In this document: one piece after another, positions 8,040 through 17,146 of the stretch
Layout of the letters: every line of letters starts with the position of its first letter
Numbering within the stretch: position 1 is the stretch's first letter
Assembly (NCBI RefSeq): GCF_900101755.1
Contig: NZ_FNAE01000001.1
Span: forward strand, 1,302,001-1,366,000
Length of the DNA stretch: 64,000 bases
Direction of reading: 5' to 3'
Source of the DNA: Ectopseudomonas alcaliphila
GTDB lineage: Bacteria > Pseudomonadota > Gammaproteobacteria > Pseudomonadales > Pseudomonadaceae
Notes under the pieces: generated by a model
What the model was told of the DNA's origin: nothing
What the model saw: only the letters and a program-made list of their open reading frames with translations
Databases searched by the model: none
Translations under genes and position numbers: made by a program

Positions 8040-11000
8040 TCAGTTCGACATCAGCCCATCAGGTTCCTGATCGTTATGGACATCCAGCCAAGCCAGAAGC
8101 AAAGAGCGAATGAACCCATAGTAACCTGAAGCAGGCACCTGAGCTCCATGTACACTTTCCAACTGCTTGGCCTCGTCATACCGTTCAAGTTTTATCAACG
8201 CAAGCTGCCAAAGGCCAAATACAACCTTATCGAACTCATCGCTATAAATTTTTGGACGGCTATCGACTGACTCAAACCATTCGGCAGCCAGCTCTACAAA
8301 CCTGGCGTCATCCCGCAACGCTGCTGACCGCACAATATTTAAAAGGTCGGTATATGCAGCTGGCAAGTTGTTGCAGGACTGCCAGGAAGGATCAATCAAA
8401 ACACCTTCCAGCTCCTCGGGCCCCATATATGCCAATGTAGCCTCCACCAAGACCCGAAAGTGCTTGACCGCCAGCTCTTCGCGCACGGGGGTCCAAGGCT
8501 GCGCGCACTCGGCCACACCCTTGATTTCCCACATGCTCTCCACAGTCTGGCGATAGGCAATATCCGCCCCATCCCCCATAAGTGCTGCCCTGGCTGCACG
8601 GGCCTGCCCCGTAAAGTCCGCACGCCGATAATGCCCTACGAAACCGATATCGGCGCTAGCGCCCAACACTCCGCTGACTCCCAGAGACTCCAACAGCGGC
8701 AGGCTAGCCACGGGAATTCCCATGAGCTGATCTGCGGACTGTTTTTTGAAGCGAGTACGCGGTGCATTCAGGCTCAAAACCGGGTAGTAATCACTGTTCA
8801 CCGGCCCTGCATACAAACGAGCCAACGCCCGGATCATCTGAGCATCCGCCACCTTGCGGAAACGAAGCTGATCAGGGTGACTCATTCCCACGGCCTGCAG
8901 GTCCCCCTTCAGCTCCCCGCTAAAAAGCTTCTGAAAGTCAGGCTGCTCGGAAAGCGGCTTATTACTCGCGACGATCAAGAGATCGGCACTGTTCGACAAA
9001 TAGGCGTGATAATCCTGGAAAGCAGGGGCCAGGGCATTCAACACGGAACCTACTAACTTCTCATCGATTTCATACAATTGCAGCCACTGCACGAACACGC
9101 CGTCGTCCGAAAGGAACTGCGGCACGAACTCGTAGAACTCCCTGGAGAACAGCGCCCCAACTCCGCTAATCCAGGGGTTGGATGGCTCAGAAACGATCAG
9201 ATCATAACGATGCTGCTGGCCAGCAAAGTAGCTTTTGGCATCATCGATAATGATATTGGAACGCGGATCGGAATAGGCGCGCGCCACCCGATGACCAAAT
9301 ATTTGCGCACCTGCCACCATCTGCGCCTCGATCTCAATGGTATCAACACGCTGAACGCGCCGGTCGGCAAGCAGTGTGTGAGTGGTCAGACCGGAGCCAA
9401 AGCCAATCACGCCTGCACTTTTCAGATCCGACACATAAGCCATGGGGATCGCCGCGGCGAGCACCATGGTCGGCTCGTCCGAAGTGGCATCGCCCTCCCC
9501 CATACGGATAGCAGCATCCACCTTGCCGTTAGTCGCAATGGCTGCCACACCAATACTATTGTGATTCGTGGCAGCAACGCTGGCTGTCTTGCCGTCTTGA
9601 TAGAAGGCTATTTCCGTATCTTTTGCCAGGCTGGCCTGACCTGAGCGATAGACCCCGGAACTCAGGCGCAGCGGATCAAAAGGCACTTGTGAAACGATAA
9701 GAGAAACTGCCAGAGCGACGCAGCCGGCGGCACCAGCGAACACGGCAAAATCACGGCTATCGAAGGTTCTGAGGCGCAGCAGAGCCAAGCCAATCACCAT
9801 ATCCACCATGGCTGAAAACACCAGCGCCATCTTCAAGCCAAGCACGGGAATCAACAGATGGATGGCGGCGAACACGCCCAAAATCGCCCCAAGAGTATTC
9901 CAGGCATAGACACGCCCAATGGAAGCTTCGCCCTGACCATCACGCAACAGCACCACAGTAAACAACGGCAGTGTTGTGCCGGCAAAGAACGCCGCTGGCA
10001 TCATGATCAGTACAGCGATCAGCCCCGTACCCAGATTGAAAAATGCATAGCCACCGTCGCTATGGGTAAGCGCCGCCATCAGGAAGCCAACCCAGCCAAA
10101 GGAGTTAGCATAGAAAATCAGCGACACCAGCGCCGCAAGGCCCATTGCAATCTGCAGCCAACCGACCAGGCGCAGAGGGTCACGAGCACTGTCTGCACGT
10201 TTTCTGACCCACAACCCGCCAAAGGCAATACCTGCGATAAAGGCCGCCAGCATAAGCTCGAATGCATGCAGGGTGCTGCCCACCGCCAGGCTCAGCATAC
10301 GAATCCAGATGATCTCGTAAGCGAATGACGCAGCCCCAGACAGGAAGGTTCCCAACAGCACAATTCGGAGCAAGCGCCCATTGACGCCAGATGCCCCCGA
10401 ACCAGCAATAGCAGTTTTCGGCTCGGCGACAGTCGGTGCCGACTGATCGGCACCAGCAAGGGTCCAAGCCAGAGCCGCCACCAGCAGGTTCAGCCCCCCC
10501 GCCAAAAGCATCGCCCCCTGCAGCCCCATTGCCGGCAGAATAAGGAAGGCCGCGAACAGCACGCCGATAGCCGCACCGATGCTATTGGTGAAGTAAAGGC
10601 TGCCCAATATATGCCCATCCGCCCCCGGAAAACGACGAATGATGCCACCGCTCATCAGCGGGAAGGTCATACCCAGCAAGAGCGTCTGCGGCAAAATCAA
10701 CAACCCCGCCAACAGCCACTTGTACAGATTCACCCAACTTGCATTGCCCAGCGCAGGAATGATGAACTCATAACTCAGCCCGAGCATGCCTACAAAAACC
10801 CAGTGAAACAGCATGGCCAGTAGACCAATCACCGCCTCGATGACGGCATAACGCCTGATCAGATTGCCCCAGCGCGAACCTGCACGCGCCACCAGGGCTG
10901 CCCCGGCCGCCATCCCCCCCATGAAGATGGCCAGCACCAGGGCCTGTGCATAGGCCGCATGCCCCAGAAACAATCCGAGATAATGCGACCAGATGGATTG

Positions 11001-11078
11001 GTAGATCAGCCCGGCGAAGCCGGACAAAATGAATACCGCCAACAGGCTGTATAACCGTGAAGATGATACCTTGCTCAC
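8040..11078 (-). CDS. Membrane-bound spermidine synthase-like protein
   Basis: This protein of about 1012 residues joins a polytopic membrane part to a cytoplasmic SAM-fold domain. It starts with the family hallmark FILSGFAGLIYQSIW and has about 13-15 hydrophobic segments up to residue ~480. A Rossmann domain follows at about 580-740 with GFGSG, TIEIE, DDAKSYF and SEPSNPW, then ~250 residues of mostly helical tail. True aminopropyltransferases have an Asp-rich catalytic loop where this has SEPSNPW, as in other membrane spermidine-synthase-like proteins, so polyamine synthesis is doubtful. The GTG at 11078 is preceded by AAGGGG; a GTG seven codons earlier is also possible. It sits between two pilin genes, the place of pilin-modifying accessory genes in other strains. 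Confidence 0.8.
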   Translation of the reverse strand: MSKVSSSRLYSLLAVFILSGFAGLIYQSIWSHYLGLFLGHAAYAQALVLAIFMGGMAAGAALVARAGSRWGNLIRRYAVIEAVIGLLAMLFHWVFVGMLGLSYEFIIPALGNASWVNLYKWLLAGLLILPQTLLLGMTFPLMSGGIIRRFPGADGHILGSLYFTNSIGAAIGVLFAAFLILPAMGLQGAMLLAGGLNLLVAALAWTLAGADQSAPTVAEPKTAIAGSGASGVNGRLLRIVLLGTFLSGAASFAYEIIWIRMLSLAVGSTLHAFELMLAAFIAGIAFGGLWVRKRADSARDPLRLVGWLQIAMGLAALVSLIFYANSFGWVGFLMAALTHSDGGYAFFNLGTGLIAVLIMMPAAFFAGTTLPLFTVVLLRDGQGEASIGRVYAWNTLGAILGVFAAIHLLIPVLGLKMALVFSAMVDMVIGLALLRLRTFDSRDFAVFAGAAGCVALAVSLIVSQVPFDPLRLSSGVYRSGQASLAKDTEIAFYQDGKTASVAATNHNSIGVAAIATNGKVDAAIRMGEGDATSDEPTMVLAAAIPMAYVSDLKSAGVIGFGSGLTTHTLLADRRVQRVDTIEIEAQMVAGAQIFGHRVARAYSDPRSNIIIDDAKSYFAGQQHRYDLIVSEPSNPWISGVGALFSREFYEFVPQFLSDDGVFVQWLQLYEIDEKLVGSVLNALAPAFQDYHAYLSNSADLLIVASNKPLSEQPDFQKLFSGELKGDLQAVGMSHPDQLRFRKVADAQMIRALARLYAGPVNSDYYPVLSLNAPRTRFKKQSADQLMGIPVASLPLLESLGVSGVLGASADIGFVGHYRRADFTGQARAARAALMGDGADIAYRQTVESMWEIKGVAECAQPWTPVREELAVKHFRVLVEATLAYMGPEELEGVLIDPSWQSCNNLPAAYTDLLNIVRSAALRDDARFVELAAEWFESVDSRPKIYSDEFDKVVFGLWQLALIKLERYDEAKQLESVHGAQVPASGYYGFIRSLLLAWLDVHNDQEPDGLMSN

Positions 11079-11182
11079 CCAGCGCCCCTTCCAAAACACA
11101 GGGTTAAGCCCCGGCCACCTTCAATACAAACCTGGCCACCAGCAGAACCCTAAGAAACAAATATTCCAGCAACAACTGGACA

Positions 11183-11214
11183 TGAAAAAGCCCCGACACG
11201 CCGGGGCTTTTCCT
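11183..11214 (-). terminator. Rho-independent terminator of pilA
   Basis: AGCCCCG and CGGGGCT form a stem around a short loop. Both flanks carry A or T runs, about 40 bases after the pilA stop. Confidence 0.85.
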
Positions 11215-11251
11215 AGCCCTGACCTGGAATAGTCCAGATCAGGATAAACAA

Positions 11252-11725
11252 TTACAGGGTGCAACCATTCGGACGGAAGTTCTCCTCGACGTCAGTGGAG
11301 CAAGTCCAGGAGCCGTCTTCAGTACGAGTCCAGGTCAGGACTTTGCCGGTCAGCACTGCAGCAGCGTTGTTACCGAACTCAGCCTTGATAGTGCTTTTAG
11401 TATCCAGCTTGCCAGGCACAGTAGGAGTACCGGTACCTTTAGCCGGAGTACCAGTCACCATGGCGTTACCATTGAGCATCAGGTTGGAGCCGGTAGCGCC
11501 CGGATCACACTGGCCAGCCGCCTTACCGACGGTAAGACGACCATCATTGATGCAGGCCTCAAGGGCAGTACGCAGCTGACCCGACTCGGACATCACACGG
11601 GAAACCTGCGACTTGGCGGTGTAGGTCTGGTACTGCGGAATCGCAACAGCGGCCAGGATGCCGATAATCGCAATTACGATCATCAGTTCGATCAGGGTGA
11701 AACCCTTTTGCATTTGAGCTTTCAT
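11252..11725 (-). CDS. pilA: Type IVa major pilin PilA
   Basis: A 157-residue prepilin with leader MKAQMQKG, cut by PilD before [18 protein letters not shown]. Glu5 of the mature protein and the conserved [15 protein letters not shown] helix are present. The head has one Cys pair in the middle (ACINDG and QCDPG) and a C-terminal pair in WTCSTDV...PNGC that forms the D-region loop. The ATG at 11725 follows AGGAGAG. It is monocistronic, with a sigma-54 promoter upstream and a terminator downstream. It lies divergent from pilB, as in other Pseudomonas, and is expected to be PilS/PilR controlled. Confidence 0.95.
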   Translation of the reverse strand: MKAQMQKGFTLIELMIVIAIIGILAAVAIPQYQTYTAKSQVSRVMSESGQLRTALEACINDGRLTVGKAAGQCDPGATGSNLMLNGNAMVTGTPAKGTGTPTVPGKLDTKSTIKAEFGNNAAAVLTGKVLTWTRTEDGSWTCSTDVEENFRPNGCTL

Positions 11726-11772
11726 TCGTTAACTCTCCTAGAAATGAACAGGTCCAACGACCTGAGCATGAC

Positions 11773-11792
11773 AAAGCAGAACGCGTGCCAAC
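11773..11792 (-). promoter_or_regulatory. Sigma-54 promoter of pilA
   Basis: The minus strand reads TTGGCACGCGTTCTGCTTTG. GG (11789-11788) and GC (11777-11776) are 10 bases apart, matching the RpoN consensus TGGCACG-N4-TTGC well. It is about 50 bases before the ATG. Confidence 0.88.
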
Positions 11793-11948
11793 CTTCAAAG
11801 CCGGCCAAATGGCGCCGGTGATAATGCTCCCCCCGCACACACCACACCCACTTGAGCACTAACTGACCCTTTTTGTCACCCCGCAAAACGTGGTTTGGCA
11901 GGCGCCAGCATCTAGGCTATAAGGCAGGCATTGTGTGTGGAGCCCCCG

Positions 11949-13653
11949 ATGAACGAAAGCGTATCCCTCTCCGGCCTGGCCAAGCAGATGGTGTTGGCCG
12001 AGCTGCTGGACGAAAAAGCCGCTCAGCAGGCGCAACTTCAGGCGCAGCGCAACAAGCTGTCGCTGGTGACTTACCTGGTGCAGAACAAGCTGGTGAAGAG
12101 CCGCGCCCTGGCCGAACTGGCCGCCGAGCAATTCGGTGTGGCGTTCTTTGACCTCAATAGCATCGACAAGGAAGGTCAACCCAAGGATCTGGTCAGCGAG
12201 AAACTGGTACGCCAGCATCGCGTGCTGCCACTATGGCGTCGCGGTAACAAGCTGTTCGTCGGTCTATCCGACCCTTCCAACCACCAGGCCGTCACCGACG
12301 TACAGTTCAGCACTGGCCTGACCACAGAAGCAATTTTGGTCGAGGACGACAAACTCGGCGATGCCATCGACAAGTTCTTCGACTCAGCCAACAGCGGCAT
12401 GGAAGATCTGGCCGATGTCGACCTCGATGGGCTGGATGTCGAGGCGGTGGACGATGACAAGCCCACTGGTGACGGCGGCGCCGATGCTGACGATGCGCCA
12501 GTAGTGCGCTTCGTCAACAAGATGCTGCTGGATGCCATCAAGGGCGGCTCATCGGACCTGCACTTCGAACCTTACGAAAAGAACTATCGCGTCCGCTTTC
12601 GTACCGACGGCATTCTGCATGAGGCGGCGCGCCCCCCCCATTCAGCTCGCCCCAAGAATTTCCGCCCGCCTCAAGGTCATGGCCGCACTGGATATCTCCG
12701 AGCGGCGCAAGCCCCAGGACGGCCGGATCAAGATGAAAATTTCCAAGACCAAGGCCATCGATTTCCGCGTCAACACCCTACCCACACTCTGGGGCGAGAA
12801 GATCGTGATGCGGATTCTCGACCCTACCAGCGCGCAAATGGGCATTGATGCTCTGGGTTACGAGGAGGAACAGAAAGAGCTTTATATGTCCGCCCTCAAG
12901 CAACCACAAGGCATGATCCTGGTCACTGGCCCCACTGGCTCGGGCAAAACCGTATCGCTCTATACCGGCCTGAACATCCTCAATACGCCTGATGTGAATA
13001 TCTCCACCGCGGAAGACCCGGTGGAGATCAACCTGGAGGGCATCAACCAGGTCAACGTCAACCCCAAACAGGGCATGGACTTCACCCAAGCGCTGCGTGC
13101 CTTCCTGCGTCAGGACCCGGACATCATCATGGTCGGTGAGATCCGCGATCTGGACACGGCATCCATTGCCGTCAAGGCCGCGCAGACCGGGCACATGGTG
13201 ATGTCGACGCTGCACACCAATAGCGCTGCGGAAACTCTGACCCGCCTGCGCAATATGGGCGTGCCATCGTTCAACATCGCCACCTCGGTCAACCTGATCA
13301 TCGCCCAGCGCCTGGCGCGCAAGCTGTGCAGCAGCTGCAAGAAGGAAGTCAACGTACCGCGCGAAACCCTGCTGGCCGAAGGCTTCCCCGAGGACAAGAT
13401 CGGCACCTTCAAGATTTATGGCCCGGTGGGCTGTGAAAACTGCAAGGGCGGTTACAAAGGACGTGTCGGTATTTATGAAGTGGTTAAAAACACGCCCAAC
13501 CTACAGCGGATTATCATGGAAGAAGGCAACTCAATCGATATTGCCACGCAGATGCGTAAAGACGGCTTTAATGACCTACGCACCTCCGCTTTGCTCAAGG
13601 CCATGCAAGGGGTTACCAGCCTTGAGGAAGTCAACCGCGTGACCAAGGACTAA
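11949..13653 (+). pseudogene. pilB: Type IV pilus extension ATPase PilB, broken by a one-base frameshift
   Basis: PilB powers pilus extension at the inner membrane. The 5' part (11949 to about 12632) encodes the T2SSE N-domain, and the 3' part (about 12640-13653) encodes the rest in the next frame. A run of eight C at 12632-12639 joins them. Removing one C restores a continuous protein of 567 residues, the normal length. The 3' part keeps Walker A GPTGSGKT, Asp and Walker B boxes ([13 protein letters not shown]), the His box ([11 protein letters not shown]) and a tetracysteine zinc site (CSSC, CENC). As written, translation leaves frame near codon 229 and stops at 12848 after about 70 foreign residues. 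It may be a true mutation, slippage or an assembly error. pilC and pilD follow directly. Confidence 0.9.
12632..12639 (+). repeat. C8 homopolymer at the pilB frameshift
   Basis: Eight consecutive C within pilB; seven would keep the reading frame. Such a tract can change length by slippage and is also prone to base-calling error. Confidence 0.9.
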
Positions 13654-13655
13654 CC

Positions 13656-14873
13656 ATGGCCGAAAAAGCTTTAAAAACCAGCGCATTCAAATGGGAAGGC
13701 AAAGACAGACGCGGCGCGGTCGTCTCCGGCGTGATCAATGGGCAAAACCCCGCACTGGTCAAGGCACAACTGCGCAAGCAGGGCATCAACCCGACCAAAG
13801 TACGCAAGGAGTCTTCTCTATCCTTTGGCAAGGGCAAAAAGATCAAGCCCATGGATATCGCCCTGTTCACTAGACAGATGGCGACCATGATGAAAGCTGG
13901 GGTGCCGCTACTACAGTCTTTCGACATCATCTCCGAAGGCTTCGACAACCCCAACATGCGCAAGCTGGTCGACGAAATTAAACAAGAAGTGGCAGCGGGC
14001 AACAGCTTTGCCACCTCGTTGCGCAAAAAGCCAGAATACTTCGATGAGCTGTACTGCAACCTGGTTGAATCCGGCGAACAGGCCGGTGCCCTGGAAAACT
14101 TGCTGGACCGAATTGCTACCTATAAGGAAAAGACCGAAGCGCTAAAGGCCAAGATCAAGAAAGCGATGAATTACCCCATCGCGGTAATCGTGGTGGCAGT
14201 TATCGTTTCTGCAATTTTGCTGATCAAGGTAGTTCCGCAATTCGAATCTGTTTTTTCCAGTTTTGGAGCCGAACTACCAGCCTTTACACAAATGGTTATC
14301 GGCATTTCACAAGCGCTTCAGTCATGGTGGTTTGTTGTACTGGTCGTTCTGCTGGCGGTCAGTTTCTCCTTCAAGGAAGGCCTTAAGCGTTCGCAAAAGT
14401 TCAGGGATGCGGTTGACCGCGGAGTTCTGAAGCTACCGATAGTAGGGGACATTTTGTATAAGTCCGCCGTAGCTCGTTTTGCCCGCACCCTGTCAACCAC
14501 TTTCGCAGCCGGCGTGCCCTTGGTAGACGCCTTGGACTCGGTATCCGGCGCCACCGGCAACGTGGTGTTCAAGAACGCAACTAATAAGATCAAGGCAGAT
14601 GTATCCACTGGCATGCAACTGAATTTTTCAATGCGCACCACGGGCACCTTCCCGTCGATGGCAATACAAATGACTGCCATTGGTGAAGAGTCCGGCTCAT
14701 TGGATGAGATGCTGGATAAAGTCGCCAGCTTTTACGAAGAGGAGGTCGACAACATGGTCGACGGCCTCACCAGCCTGATGGAACCCATCATCATGTCGGT
14801 ACTGGGCGTACTGGTCGGCGGCCTGATCATCGCCATGTACCTGCCTATCTTCCAGCTGGGCGCCGTGGTCTAG
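13656..14873 (+). CDS. pilC: Type IV pilus inner-membrane platform protein PilC
   Basis: PilC is the inner-membrane platform that couples PilB/PilT to pilin insertion. The 405-residue protein has two T2SF domains: FTRQMATMMKAGVPLLQSF near residue 70 and FARTLSTTFAAGVPLVDAL near 275. Membrane segments lie at about 172-192, 225-242 and 378-402. The ATG follows the pilB stop by two bases. The frame is intact and the length is normal. Confidence 0.96.
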   Translation: MAEKALKTSAFKWEGKDRRGAVVSGVINGQNPALVKAQLRKQGINPTKVRKESSLSFGKGKKIKPMDIALFTRQMATMMKAGVPLLQSFDIISEGFDNPNMRKLVDEIKQEVAAGNSFATSLRKKPEYFDELYCNLVESGEQAGALENLLDRIATYKEKTEALKAKIKKAMNYPIAVIVVAVIVSAILLIKVVPQFESVFSSFGAELPAFTQMVIGISQALQSWWFVVLVVLLAVSFSFKEGLKRSQKFRDAVDRGVLKLPIVGDILYKSAVARFARTLSTTFAAGVPLVDALDSVSGATGNVVFKNATNKIKADVSTGMQLNFSMRTTGTFPSMAIQMTAIGEESGSLDEMLDKVASFYEEEVDNMVDGLTSLMEPIIMSVLGVLVGGLIIAMYLPIFQLGAVV

Positions 14874-15743
14874 ATGCTCGTGATCGTTTTTCTGGCCAGC
14901 CATGTGCTGGCCTTTGTTTTGTGTGCTCTGCTGCTGGGCCTTTTGGTCGGCAGCTTCCTCAATGTAGTGATCTATCGCCTACCCGTGATGCTGCAACGTG
15001 ATTGGCAAAGCCAGGCACGGGAAGTATTGGCGCTGCCTCCTGCACCAGCAGCAGAAACCTTCAACCTGATCCTGCCCAACTCCTGCTGCCCGCAATGCGG
15101 CCATGAGATTCGCCCCTGGGAGAACATCCCGGTCATCAGCTATCTGTTCCTGCGCGGCAAGTGTTCGAACTGCAAGACCCCGATCAGCAAGCGTTACCCC
15201 ATAGTCGAACTGGCCTGCGGGCTGCTTTCCGCTTACGTCGCCTGGCATTTCGGTTTTACCTGGCAAGCCGGGGCGATGCTGGTGCTGGCCTGGGGGCTGC
15301 TGGCGATGAGTTTGATCGATGCCGATCACCAGATCCTGCCGGATGTACTGGTGCTGCCGCTGCTATGGCTGGGCTTGATCGTCAATTACTTCGGACTGTT
15401 CACCAGCCTGGAAGATGCTCTGTGGGGGGCGATTGCCGGTTATCTGAGCCTGTGGTCGGTGTACTGGCTGTTCAAGCTGATCACCGGCAAAGAGGGCATG
15501 GGTTACGGTGACTTCAAGCTACTAGCCATGCTCGGCGCCTGGGGTGGCTGGCAGATCCTGCCGCTGACCATTCTGCTGTCGTCGCTGGTCGGGGCGGTGC
15601 TGGGGGTAATTATGCTGCGCCTGCGTGGCAGCGATTCCGGCACACCTATTCCCTTCGGCCCCTATCTGGCGATTGCCGGGTGGATCGCCCTGCTGTGGGG
15701 TGATGTGATTACCGGCAGTTATCTGAAGTTCGCTGGGTTTTGA
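14874..15743 (+). CDS. pilD: Prepilin peptidase / N-methyltransferase PilD
   Basis: PilD cuts prepilins and type II secretion pseudopilins after Gly and methylates the new N-terminal Phe. The 289-residue protein has the cytoplasmic zinc loop with two CxxC pairs (CPQC and CSNC). It has the two catalytic Asp motifs, DADHQILPD and GYGDFK, amid about eight membrane segments. The ATG abuts the pilC stop (TAG-ATG), so the two are coupled. Both pilins in this window, and possibly pseudopilins elsewhere, should be its substrates. Confidence 0.97.
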   Translation: MLVIVFLASHVLAFVLCALLLGLLVGSFLNVVIYRLPVMLQRDWQSQAREVLALPPAPAAETFNLILPNSCCPQCGHEIRPWENIPVISYLFLRGKCSNCKTPISKRYPIVELACGLLSAYVAWHFGFTWQAGAMLVLAWGLLAMSLIDADHQILPDVLVLPLLWLGLIVNYFGLFTSLEDALWGAIAGYLSLWSVYWLFKLITGKEGMGYGDFKLLAMLGAWGGWQILPLTILLSSLVGAVLGVIMLRLRGSDSGTPIPFGPYLAIAGWIALLWGDVITGSYLKFAGF

Positions 15744-15763
15744 AGCAACCCAGCGAACCCCTT

Positions 15764-15838
15764 CACTCTCGCGAAGGCGGAAGCCCAGGAGTTGTCGTGA
15801 CTCGTCAATCTGGGTCCCCGCCTTCGCGGGGATGACGA
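15764..15838. repeat. Inverted pair of CGCGAAGGCGG-type palindromes
   Basis: A left copy (CTCGCGAAGGCGGAAGCCCAGG) and an inverted right copy (CTGGGTCCCCGCCTTCGCG) lie about 20 bases apart between pilD and coaE. They belong to the same family as 3024-3053 and could act as a transcription attenuator. Confidence 0.65.
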
Positions 15839-15921
15839 CTCGCGACGCACGCCAGTTCGCATCACATCGAAATCCCCCCTACAATCGCGGCCTTGAGCAG
15901 TAACGAGACCGCATTGGCGTT

Positions 15922-16530
15922 ATGAAACCCTGGATACTCGGCCTGACTGGCGGCATTGGCAGCGGCAAGAGCGCGGTAGCGCAAGGCTTTATCGAGCGCG
16001 GTGTGCACGTGGTGGACGCCGATCATGCGGCGCGCTGGGTAGTCGAACCGGGACGTCCCGCGCTGGCCAAGATCGTCGAGCACTTCGGTGCAGGCGTACT
16101 CCAAGCCAATGGTGAGCTGGACCGCGCCGCACTGCGCAAGCTGATATTTGCCGCCCCCGAGCAGCGCCGTTGGCTGGAAAGTCTGCTGCATCCGCTGATC
16201 GGCCAGGAGATCGTTCAGGTGCTGGCGCGCGCAGAATCGCCCTATGCAATTCTGGTGTCGCCACTACTGGTCGAGTCCGGCCAGCGGCAGATGACCCAAC
16301 GCATATTGGTCGTCGACACGCCTACCGAGTTGCAGGTCCAACGCACCATCGAGCGCGACCAGAGTTCGGAGGAACAGGTTCGCGCCATCATGCAGGCTCA
16401 GGCCAGCCGCGAAGAGCGTCTGCGTCATGCCCACGACGTGCTGGTTAATGACCGCGACAGGGCCTGGCTGGACGCGGAGGTCGAGCGCCTGCACAACTTC
16501 TATCTGACCCTGCGTGGAGGCCAGCCATGA
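15922..16530 (+). CDS. coaE: Dephospho-CoA kinase
   Basis: CoaE phosphorylates the 3'-OH of dephospho-CoA, the last step of coenzyme A synthesis. The 202-residue P-loop protein starts [17 protein letters not shown] with Walker A at 9-17. It has the DADHAARWV acceptor loop, HPLI and the lid region VQRTIERDQ. Its 3' end overlaps yacG by four bases. Linkage to pilD and yacG is typical of Gammaproteobacteria. Confidence 0.96.
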   Translation: MKPWILGLTGGIGSGKSAVAQGFIERGVHVVDADHAARWVVEPGRPALAKIVEHFGAGVLQANGELDRAALRKLIFAAPEQRRWLESLLHPLIGQEIVQVLARAESPYAILVSPLLVESGQRQMTQRILVVDTPTELQVQRTIERDQSSEEQVRAIMQAQASREERLRHAHDVLVNDRDRAWLDAEVERLHNFYLTLRGGQP

Positions 16531-16721
16531 TCACTACCGTCCAATGTCCCACCTGTAGTGCACCCGTCGAGTGGAAAGCCGAGAATATCTACCGCCCTTT
16601 CTGCTGCGAGCGCTGCAAGCTGATCGATCTAGGCGCCTGGGCCGCCGAAGAGCATGCGATTCCCGGCAATGACCTGGAAGACGAGATGTTCAGCGGCGAG
16701 CTGCCGACGCGACCGCATTGA
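16527..16721 (+). CDS. yacG: DNA gyrase inhibitor YacG
   Basis: A 64-residue zinc protein with CPTC near residue 7 and CERC near residue 28, followed by [15 protein letters not shown] and an acidic tail. In E. coli YacG binds GyrB and blocks DNA binding. It overlaps the coaE stop by four bases (ATGA), so translation is coupled. Confidence 0.94.
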   Translation: MITTVQCPTCSAPVEWKAENIYRPFCCERCKLIDLGAWAAEEHAIPGNDLEDEMFSGELPTRPH

Positions 16722-16823
16722 TCTACCCCCTGTAGAGCCCCGTCCCAAGGCTAAGCTTTGGGATTAAGCCCCACGCCATTCGCTGCGGGGCGCGACTTCT
16801 GCATAAGCACAATCGCGGGAACC

Positions 16824-17039
16824 TCAGGGACGCATGAAAGCGTAATCGCGATCATCGTCGAGGTTGTCGGCGAGAAACTGCAGTTCGCTGGCCAACTCCT
16901 GAGCGTCGCGCAGCGCCTTGTTCTGCTGCACGATTTCCGCCAGCAGCGCACGCAATACCATCAGGCGCTCGAAACCCTGTGCTTCGGCGTCGCGCAAATC
17001 ATCGTGCAGAGCGCTTCTGGCCCAGCTGTGAATACTCAT
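16824..17039 (-). CDS. Small conserved hypothetical protein, ANR-box promoter
   Basis: A 71-residue protein starting MSIHSWARSALHDDLRDAEAQGFERL, with a Leu/Ala-rich helical middle and an acidic end (DNLDDDRDYAFMRP). No domain is recognised. The ATG at 17039 follows GAGGGA with a 7-base gap; a TTG two codons upstream is less likely. A perfect ANR/FNR box is centred 62 bases upstream, so it is probably induced at low oxygen. It has no close partner: yacG is convergent and the permease gene lies upstream on the same strand. Confidence 0.75.
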   Translation of the reverse strand: MSIHSWARSALHDDLRDAEAQGFERLMVLRALLAEIVQQNKALRDAQELASELQFLADNLDDDRDYAFMRP

Positions 17040-17094
17040 GCTCAAGTCCCTCGGAAGCGTTTTTCACAGCATGGCGGCGGACCCACTCTGATCC

Positions 17095-17108
17095 TTGATC
17101 AGGATCAA
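17095..17108 (-). promoter_or_regulatory. ANR/FNR box upstream of the 71-aa gene
   Basis: TTGATCAGGATCAA is a perfect match to TTGAT-N4-ATCAA. Its centre fits position -41.5 of a transcript with a ~20-base leader to the ATG at 17039. The same 14-mer occurs at 35941-35954. Confidence 0.8.
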
Positions 17109-17146
17109 TTCTGTCAGCACCATTCAATAGGTCGATAGAACGCCAT

